In this document: positions 33,017 through 39,139 of the stretch, piece after piece
Position numbering within the stretch: the stretch's first letter is position 1
Layout: each line of letters starts with the position of its first letter
Assembly (NCBI GenBank): GCA_014132595.1
Contig: BMAG01000017.1
Coordinates: 1-39,139, forward strand
DNA from: Gammaproteobacteria bacterium
GTDB lineage: Bacteria; Pseudomonadota; Gammaproteobacteria; DSM-16500
Length of the DNA: 39,139 nucleotides
Direction of reading: 5' to 3'
Notes under the pieces: model-generated
What the model was told of the DNA's origin: nothing
Database searches by the model: none
Seen by the model: the letters and a program-made list of their open reading frames with translations, nothing else
Program-made: the position numbers and the translations under genes

Positions 33017-34261
33017 TTAGCGGGCTGGCTCTTTAATGAAACACGCTGCGATAAGAAAAGCAATTACATAAGCGCCTAAAACAAGCATTAACCCTTGTTT
33101 GAAATGGGTAGGATTATCCATCATAGAAGACCCCGCGTTACTTGATTCAATGAGTCTGCCGATAACAGGTTGAAACACAGCGCCTGAAATTACAACAGCC
33201 ATATTATTAAAAGCAATTGCAGTTGCCTTCACAGAACTTGCATTATTTTCTTTAACCAACGTAAAACTTAGCGCCTGTCCAGAACAAGCTGCTCCCGCCA
33301 AAAACAGAAGCGCGCCTAACATTACAAAAGAAAAATGGCTCTCTAAAATCAATCCAAATGATACAGCTCCAATCAGCGCTGAGATCGTAAGTGGAGTTAC
33401 TCTTTTATTCATAGCCGTAGAAAGCATTCCTAATAACGGACTTGCCAAAGCCAAGCCTAACCACATAAAGGAACATAAAAAAGCCGCGGCTGTTTGTCCC
33501 AAATGATCAGCACTGACCAGGAAAGGGACTCCCCATAATGAGGCAAAGCTCGACATAGGCGCCCACAATAAGCAGGCGTATAATGCGATGTACCAGGTTT
33601 GCCGATCTGAAATTATTTTTATCAAGTTTGCCTTGATGTTCATATTTGTATTTACAGTATGTTCTATATGACTTTGTTTTTCATATTTTAATAATTTCCA
33701 AACAATCATCGTTAACATTAAACCAATGGCGACTAAAATCCATAAGGTATGACGCCAGCCAACCATGTTGACTAAGAAGCTAATCGGCATCTGCCCCGCC
33801 ATCGCGCCGAATGCGGCAAGCATTTGCGTGATGCCTGTCATCATTGCAAAATATTTTGCTTTAAATAAATCAGCGGTGACAACGAGAACCGCCACAAAGG
33901 CAAATGCAGAGCCTGTACCCATTAATAATCGAGCGATAGAACCCATAAAAATGCCGTTCGCAAAGGAAAATAATAAAGTACCTAGCGTACAAATTAAAAT
34001 CGCCAAGGTGATGATGATTCGTGGATTGTATTTATCAAATAAAACACCGGAAGGGATTTGCATCGCGGTATAGCTATAAAAATACACACCCGACATGAGA
34101 CCTAAACCGAATGCACCGATATTGAGATCCTGCATCAGTTGAGTCGCCATGACGCTGGGCGAGACTTGGACAGCCATTTCAAAAAACAGAAAGAATGAGA
34201 CGATGCCATAAAGCAAAAGAGTTTTAAGGTTTGAAAATTTATTTTCCAGGATGCTTGGCAT
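33017..34261 (-). CDS. MFS transporter
   Basis: 414 residues with about twelve membrane segments in two halves. The loop between helices 2 and 3 reads GVLFDKYNPRII, a version of MFS motif A, and the second half is introduced by a charged central loop (about 195-225). It belongs to the broad group of MFS proteins that Legionella and Coxiella carry in many copies, including the Pht amino-acid and nucleoside transporters. The substrate cannot be read. It stands alone; 222 bases separate it from comEC upstream and it is convergent with the exported-protein gene downstream. Confidence 0.85.
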   Translation of the reverse strand: MPSILENKFSNLKTLLLYGIVSFFLFFEMAVQVSPSVMATQLMQDLNIGAFGLGLMSGVYFYSYTAMQIPSGVLFDKYNPRIIITLAILICTLGTLLFSFANGIFMGSIARLLMGTGSAFAFVAVLVVTADLFKAKYFAMMTGITQMLAAFGAMAGQMPISFLVNMVGWRHTLWILVAIGLMLTMIVWKLLKYEKQSHIEHTVNTNMNIKANLIKIISDRQTWYIALYACLLWAPMSSFASLWGVPFLVSADHLGQTAAAFLCSFMWLGLALASPLLGMLSTAMNKRVTPLTISALIGAVSFGLILESHFSFVMLGALLFLAGAACSGQALSFTLVKENNASSVKATAIAFNNMAVVISGAVFQPVIGRLIESSNAGSSMMDNPTHFKQGLMLVLGAYVIAFLIAACFIKEPAR

Positions 34262-34483
34262 AAAGCAGACCCACTCGTGTTTTATTTTAATGAAGGCCTA
34301 TGATAATCACTCTAAACAGATCAAACAATAGCTAAAGACCTCTTCCTGGCAGATTTATTGAATTTGGTTAAATATTGCTTTATTATTAACTCTCTTTAAC
34401 CCACACTTCCACTATAGAATCTCATCAATTCCAATATAAACAATGAAATGATAAAAGAGAATGAAGTCAACCTCTGAATAATT

Positions 34484-36778
34484 TTACGAACTCCAATAAT
34501 GGTGATGATTGACTCTGTATAAACTGGGTGCTGAAATCTGCTTTGATATTTCCAAGTGGATAGCGCCTGTTTCGGCGGTATTGAATGTCTCTGCACCCAT
34601 TTCATGATACTTTTGCACGACCTTCGGATTTGGAAAATGGTAATGGTTTCGATAGCCTGTTGAAATTAATACAATGCGAGGATGCACATCATTAATAAAA
34701 GCATCCACCGCTGAAGTTGCGCTACCATGATGAGGTGCCACCAAAATATCGGCTGATAACTCATCCGCTAAATATTGCGTTAAATCATTTTCTGCGATTT
34801 TTTCAATATCTCCCGTTAATAACACGTGATGGATTCCACTTGTCACACGCAAAACACAAGAACTGTCATTGTTTAAACCTAATCTATCGATTGTTGGATA
34901 AAGAAATTCAAATTTCACCTGATCCCATTCCCATTTTTCTCCTCGCAAACATAAACTTGCAGGCACATTGATAAATTGCTGAGGTACACTGCTTTGTACA
35001 AGATACGTTGGAAATTGTTTTAAAACAGCAGCGGAACCGCCGATATGATCATTATCACCATGGCTAATCACCAATCGATCAATGTGTGTTGCCGCCAAAG
35101 TATGAAGAAAAGGAACAACTACATTTTCGCCCATATCCGATCGTTCACTCATCCGCGCACCCGTATCAAAAACTAACAAATGACGGTGCGTTTGAATGAC
35201 AATAGATAAACCCTGCCCTACATCTAATACGGTTAACCATACATCGCCTATGGCCGGGACAGCTGGTTTGTATAGCAATAGAGGTAATAAACCGATTACA
35301 CCCAGCCACCTTCCTGGAAAACCCAAGGGTAAAAGTAAAATGATCATCCCCGCAAAAGCACACAAAATAAATGCGGTGCCGGGAATAACCTGATACCAGG
35401 TACTCCATGAAAGATGGGATAAATAAGTTAATAGGATCCATAAAACTGAAAGTATCTTGTCTGCCAGGAAAAACAAACTGCACCCTGCTTTTTCTGAAAA
35501 CAATACAAAAAAACAACCCAACAAAGTCAAAGGCAAAACTAAAAAACCCATACAAGGAATCGCAATACTATTTGCAATGAAAGAAATCCACGAGCATTGC
35601 TGAAAAAATCCAATCCCCAATGGAATAAGTCCCAACGTAATCACCCATTGTGTTCTTCCATGTTTCCACCAAAATCCCACGGGCGCCAATCGACCGCGCA
35701 CACCATAAATAATGAATGCGATTGTTGTAAAAGAAAGCCAAAAACTCGCTGTTAAAACACAAAGTGGGTTAAAAAACAAAACAAAAAACAACGCTAAGCT
35801 AAAAAACTGCCATGCTAAAATTTTCCTGCGAAATAAAAAGGTCAATAAGAACAGTGAAAGCATAATACAAGCACGCTGTGTCGGAATGGAAAAACCAGCC
35901 ATTGCACTGTAGACCAACGCAAGTATTAAAGCTGCAATCGCACCTGCATGCGGCGCAGGCAATATTAACATAAACCTTGGCAATCGACGCCATAGCCAGG
36001 TAATGACGCTAAAAATCAAAGCTGACATTAAACCAATATGCAACCCTGCAATTGCAATTAAATGATTCGTTCCTGTATTTTTTAAAACCTCCCACGCTTC
36101 CTGCGAAATTCCTTCACGTTCACCTATCGCAAGTGCTGTGATCCATGAAGAAGTGGAACTTTTAGGTAAATTTTCTTGAATCAGATTTTTCATATGTTGC
36201 CGCACACGATCAAGAGGATGATGATACCAATGACTGTTTCGAAACTGCGTATGCGTCGTTACAATATTTCCTGTTGCTCGCACACCTTCTTGAAAAGATT
36301 GTGTTTCAAAATTAAAACTTCCAGGATTCATTAAACCTTTTATTTTTTTTAGGTAAACGGTAAAACACCATTCATCACCTACTTGTAAATTTTGCGCAGA
36401 TGTTTTCCATGAAAGCTGAACAATCGCATGTACAGGTTCAATCTTATTTTCAAATTGAATCTTTTTTATAAAAAATTTAAAACTCGTTTGCTGTGGTTTA
36501 CTATGAGGGAGAGAATCGATTATTCCAACGATTTCTAATGGTTTTCCTTCGTATCCTGGAGGAAGAGTCCATTGCAGTTGATTTGATGCATACCTTCCCG
36601 CATAAACAAACCCTAGCAAAAATGGAATAACGTATTTGAAATAACGTTGATTTTTTTTGAATAAAAATAGGAAGGCAACCATAATGCCAACTATCACCCA
36701 TACCTCATTGCCTGGCCATCGAGTCCATAACTGTAATATCAAAATCCCCATTAGAAAAAAAAGTGAAAATAAAACCAT
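34484..36778 (-). CDS. comEC: ComEC/Rec2 DNA-uptake channel protein
   Basis: 764 residues from ATG 36778. ComEC carries transforming single-stranded DNA across the inner membrane. The three regions are complete: an N-terminal OB-like domain after two or three helices, a central competence domain with ten or so helices (IAIAGLHIGLMSALIF, AGFSIPTQRACIMLSLFLL), and a C-terminal metallo-beta-lactamase-like domain (VLDVGQGLSIVI, LVISHGDNDHIGGSAAVL, ILVAPHHGS). The frame is open to a TTG at 36877, but the ATG has AGGGA just upstream. The likely promoter of the divergent LRR gene (36871-36900) also overlaps that longer start. No other competence gene is visible here. Confidence 0.93.
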   Translation of the reverse strand: MVLFSLFFLMGILILQLWTRWPGNEVWVIVGIMVAFLFLFKKNQRYFKYVIPFLLGFVYAGRYASNQLQWTLPPGYEGKPLEIVGIIDSLPHSKPQQTSFKFFIKKIQFENKIEPVHAIVQLSWKTSAQNLQVGDEWCFTVYLKKIKGLMNPGSFNFETQSFQEGVRATGNIVTTHTQFRNSHWYHHPLDRVRQHMKNLIQENLPKSSTSSWITALAIGEREGISQEAWEVLKNTGTNHLIAIAGLHIGLMSALIFSVITWLWRRLPRFMLILPAPHAGAIAALILALVYSAMAGFSIPTQRACIMLSLFLLTFLFRRKILAWQFFSLALFFVLFFNPLCVLTASFWLSFTTIAFIIYGVRGRLAPVGFWWKHGRTQWVITLGLIPLGIGFFQQCSWISFIANSIAIPCMGFLVLPLTLLGCFFVLFSEKAGCSLFFLADKILSVLWILLTYLSHLSWSTWYQVIPGTAFILCAFAGMIILLLPLGFPGRWLGVIGLLPLLLYKPAVPAIGDVWLTVLDVGQGLSIVIQTHRHLLVFDTGARMSERSDMGENVVVPFLHTLAATHIDRLVISHGDNDHIGGSAAVLKQFPTYLVQSSVPQQFINVPASLCLRGEKWEWDQVKFEFLYPTIDRLGLNNDSSCVLRVTSGIHHVLLTGDIEKIAENDLTQYLADELSADILVAPHHGSATSAVDAFINDVHPRIVLISTGYRNHYHFPNPKVVQKYHEMGAETFNTAETGAIHLEISKQISAPSLYRVNHHHYWSS

Positions 36779-36870
36779 ATAATCCCTTAAATTAGGCAAT
36801 ATAAAACAATATAATCCTAAACTGAGGCACTTCAATTTGAGAAAATAATACTGAAGATGAGATTTTTCGA

Positions 36871-36900
36871 TTGTCAAAAGTTTTCAAATTAACGTAATAT
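36871..36900 (+). promoter_or_regulatory. Likely promoter of the LRR protein gene
   Basis: TTGTCA (36871-36876), an 18-base spacer and TAATAT (36895-36900) on the plus strand, 32 bases before the ATG at 36933. Both boxes differ from consensus by one or two bases. It lies in the short divergent interval with comEC. Confidence 0.5.
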
Positions 36901-36932
36901 GGAATCAACTTATTCTACATAAGGCATCATCT

Positions 36933-38924
36933 ATGCTGCCAAGAGCACAAGAAAAAAAACCGAAATTAACGCTCGATGAAGTGATACAAAAGCTCGTTGC
37001 GGATGACATCCACTTTACTGAATTAAATCTCCAAGATATCATTGCCAATCCTCTTAACAATGTCAATGATAATTCAGTGAAGTATTGCATCACCGATAAT
37101 GAATTAGAAACACTCGCAAAAGCACTTATACACAATAAAACCCTAATAAGAATCATCATCACCGGTTCTGATCCAGCCTATTTATTACAATGGACAAAAA
37201 CCGGTGCACATACGTTTGGTGAGTCCATCAAAGATCATCCCGCTTTAAAGGGAATCATCCTACATTTACGCCCTGCCTATCTTCCCGAAGAAGCTATAAC
37301 AGGTTTTTTTAGCTGTTTAACAGGATCAGCAGCTCTGACTCATTTCACGCTAACTTCACATTTTAATAATTCAGTACGTCAATTGAATTTATTAGGATCT
37401 TTTTTGCAAAACAAACACTGTTTGCAAGAATTATATCTGGATGGAAAAACCTCCATGCCTGAAGAAAAAAAAGATGAGTCTTTGGCTCCTTTTGCAAATA
37501 GCCTGGCCAGTTTCACTCAACTTCAAACACTTTCTTTAAAACGTTTATCACTTAAAGACTCAGGCATTAAAGAATTAACGGAGACCTTAGAATCGATTGT
37601 TTCACTTAAAAAAATAAGATTTGCTTCTTGCGAAATCATAAACGAGATAAATGGAGTGTGTTCATTAGCCCTTCATAATCCTATGCTCAGAACGTTGGAT
37701 CTGTCAGGAAATGCCTTAACGATTGATGCCACTACGGAACTCATCAATACCTTGCCCTTTCTTACTTATTTATTTGATTTAAATCTGACTGACATTAACT
37801 TAACTTATAAAACCTTCGCTTTCTTTGTTTCTATTTTCACTGAATATCAATTAAAAATATCGCATTTAACACTGGATAGAAATAATTTCGGCACAGCAGA
37901 TCCTTCATTTCATTTAACTTCAATATTAATCAGTAAAAATAAAAATTTAAAAAGATTAGATTTGAACTTTACATCCATCAGTGATCATCATATTCAGCAT
38001 CTAGCAAAGACGCTTGAAGATCCCGAAAAGTGTGCTTTGGAAGAGCTCCATATCTCCGGTTTACCCGCGCTCAAAATATCCTCTTATCACCTTTTAACTG
38101 GCTGCCTTTATAAAAATGAAAATATAAATTTAATCAACACCTCTAAAATTTGCATGGAACTTCGGGTAGCCGGTGAAGTTAATAAAAGAAGAAAAGCCTT
38201 AAACAAATGGGAAGTTTTTAATCTTGCGGTTTTAATTTTTCTCAGTGGAAAACATCCCGTCTCACCCCTTTTTTATTTTTCCTCAGTATCATTAGATATC
38301 ATAAAACAGATCTTTTCCTATATTAGACCAAAATCGTCAAGAACACCGTCGGATAGCTATCTTTTAAGCATCGATCTAACGGATTCAAATCTCCAAAATC
38401 GAACTTCCTCCATTTTGAAAGGAACCTATCATCCATCAGAATTAAAAAAAATTGGAGATGAGAGTAATAGTGAATATAATAGAGAATTGATTAAGTCAAA
38501 ATGGTGGCGTACCGAGTCGATAGAGTCTAAACATTCCCCCCCCAGCAGATGCTTATTCTTGCCAAGACACCCCAAAGAACCCAGCTTGATGCTCTTACCG
38601 GACATACTCACCACCTTAAGTCCCTTTGCAAGTACGGCGCGAAGCGTGACTCATCCTCATTATTCTACTTTAGATGAAACAATCTTGATAGATGTATCTA
38701 TGATATCGCCAGGTCAACAGCGATTTATCAGAGATGTTTTTAGACGGTTTTTTACGATTTTTTTCAAGGATACTTCGACGCCCTCCCCAACTGCTGTTAT
38801 ACAAACACAAACCCATGAGTTACAAATACAAGGAGTGAGCATTGTAAACTTACAGCGCGCTCTTCGATCCTCACATAATGATTTGATGACACAGGAAAAT
38901 AAAAGTTGTTGTAGAATGATGTAA
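36933..38924 (+). CDS. Leucine-rich-repeat protein with C-terminal CaaX-like motif; candidate effector
   Basis: 663 residues, no signal peptide. Residues about 170-420 hold leucine-rich repeats of the long ribonuclease-inhibitor type (about 26-30 residues per unit): LQTLSLKRLSLKDSGIKEL, LRTLDLSGNALTIDATTEL, LTLDRNNFGTAD and LKRLDLNFTSISDHHIQHL. Residues about 448-466 (SSVSLDIIKQIFSYIRP) vaguely recall the helix of an F-box. The protein ends ENKSCCRMM: the last four residues fit a CaaX prenylation box (Cys660, Met at X), with an extra cysteine before it. Legionella effectors such as AnkB use host prenylation in this way. ATG 36933 has AAGG eight bases upstream. The gene is alone, divergent from comEC. 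Effector status is inferred from architecture only. Confidence 0.85.
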   Translation: MLPRAQEKKPKLTLDEVIQKLVADDIHFTELNLQDIIANPLNNVNDNSVKYCITDNELETLAKALIHNKTLIRIIITGSDPAYLLQWTKTGAHTFGESIKDHPALKGIILHLRPAYLPEEAITGFFSCLTGSAALTHFTLTSHFNNSVRQLNLLGSFLQNKHCLQELYLDGKTSMPEEKKDESLAPFANSLASFTQLQTLSLKRLSLKDSGIKELTETLESIVSLKKIRFASCEIINEINGVCSLALHNPMLRTLDLSGNALTIDATTELINTLPFLTYLFDLNLTDINLTYKTFAFFVSIFTEYQLKISHLTLDRNNFGTADPSFHLTSILISKNKNLKRLDLNFTSISDHHIQHLAKTLEDPEKCALEELHISGLPALKISSYHLLTGCLYKNENINLINTSKICMELRVAGEVNKRRKALNKWEVFNLAVLIFLSGKHPVSPLFYFSSVSLDIIKQIFSYIRPKSSRTPSDSYLLSIDLTDSNLQNRTSSILKGTYHPSELKKIGDESNSEYNRELIKSKWWRTESIESKHSPPSRCLFLPRHPKEPSLMLLPDILTTLSPFASTARSVTHPHYSTLDETILIDVSMISPGQQRFIRDVFRRFFTIFFKDTSTPSPTAVIQTQTHELQIQGVSIVNLQRALRSSHNDLMTQENKSCCRMM

Positions 38925-39020
38925 AAGTCTGCATAAAAAATAGCGGCGTACGCCAGCCGTTAAAATAACCAGAAAACGAGGCAGAAATCTTTCTGAAAAA
39001 CAGTTAAATTTTTTAAAGAC

Positions 39021-39139
39021 CTATCCTCCACTGTCGTCCTTGCGAACCTCTACTGCCATCAATTCGATCCTCCACTGCCGTCAGTGCGAACCTCCACTGC
39101 CGTCATTGCGATCCTCCACTGCCATCAGTTCGATCCTCC
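39021..39139. repeat. 22-bp tandem repeat at the window edge
   Basis: Five full units of 22 bp (39021, 39043, 39065, 39087, 39109) and nine bases of a sixth. The consensus is CGATCCTCCACTGCCGTCA plus three variable bases, with A or T at position 4. Units differ at one to five places and there is no spacer between them. The array runs off the edge, so its length is unknown. It starts 97 bases after the LRR gene; the interval 38925-39020 holds a small palindrome GGCGTACGCC and nothing else I recognise. Confidence 0.85.

Noticed and set aside
35166-35555. Minus-strand open frame of 129 codons overlapping comEC
   Set aside because: Out of frame within the conserved competence domain of comEC, with a composition typical of shifted reading.
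36779-36877. 33-residue N-terminal extension of ComEC from a TTG
   Set aside because: The ATG at 36778 has a better ribosome-binding site, and the extension overlaps the likely promoter of the divergent gene.
39021-39139. CRISPR array
   Set aside because: The 22-bp units follow each other without spacers and vary along their length; no cas gene is nearby.

Overview
The window looks like chromosomal DNA of an AT-rich gammaproteobacterium from the Legionellales (Coxiella/Legionella/Aquicella/Berkiella-like). Several gene orders match those of gammaproteobacteria: asd-fimV-truA-accD-dedD, yoaA-tsaB, uvrY-uvrC-pgsA-tRNA(Gly)-tRNA(Cys)-tRNA(Leu), and yafS-rnhA-dnaQ next to mltD. Two large proteins of eukaryotic style (ankyrin, leucine-rich repeat) and amino-acid-centred metabolism (a GadC-like exchanger and a giant NAD-glutamate dehydrogenase) point to a host-associated or intracellular lifestyle. 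The assignment rests on gene content and protein resemblance only. No rRNA, phage, insertion sequence with a transposase, or CRISPR array is visible.

Layout. 1-1779: the first codons of a gene running off the left edge, then a ThDP-dependent acetolactate-synthase-like enzyme. 1871-4894: a 1007-residue ankyrin protein whose N-terminus carries Cys, His and Asp motifs like those of papain-fold effector proteases. 5058-7540: exported DUF2147 protein, adenylate kinase, and two proteins of unknown function. 7620-9848: lpxH (plus strand) and an APC amino-acid exchanger. 9971-10031: a perfect palindromic repeat. 10116-14343: SPOR/DedD protein, accD, truA, a very short FimV-like protein and asd. 14353-19173: NAD-glutamate dehydrogenase. 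19327-22716: an unknown helical protein, tsaB and the yoaA helicase. 22880-27192: a mixed protein/tRNA cluster, tRNA-Ser, uvrY, uvrC, pgsA, tRNA-Gly, tRNA-Cys, tRNA-Leu, fdxA, with a strong promoter in front of the last three tRNAs and a MITE-like inverted repeat between uvrY and uvrC. 27423-30386: Bax-inhibitor-1 protein, a small membrane protein, dnaQ, rnhA and a YafS-type methyltransferase. 30612-34261: MltD-like transglycosylase with three LysM domains, an exported unknown, an MFS transporter. 34484-36778: comEC. 36933-38924: an LRR protein ending in a CaaX-like tetrapeptide. 39021-39139: a 22-bp tandem repeat running off the right edge.

How the genes fit together. Most genes lie on the minus strand in tight, often overlapping operons (TAATG junctions at asd/fimV and fimV/truA; ATGA at yafS/rnhA; TGATG at rnhA/dnaQ). 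They cover ordinary housekeeping: envelope (lpxH, pgsA, mltD, dedD, accD), tRNA modification (truA, tsaB), DNA repair and replication (uvrC, yoaA, dnaQ, rnhA) and DNA uptake (comEC). The most novel material is the pair of candidate host-directed proteins (1871-4894 and 36933-38924) and a family of short dispersed intergenic repeats sharing the core TTACATNATTCGTTG, found at four places here, two of which form the arms of one inverted-repeat element.
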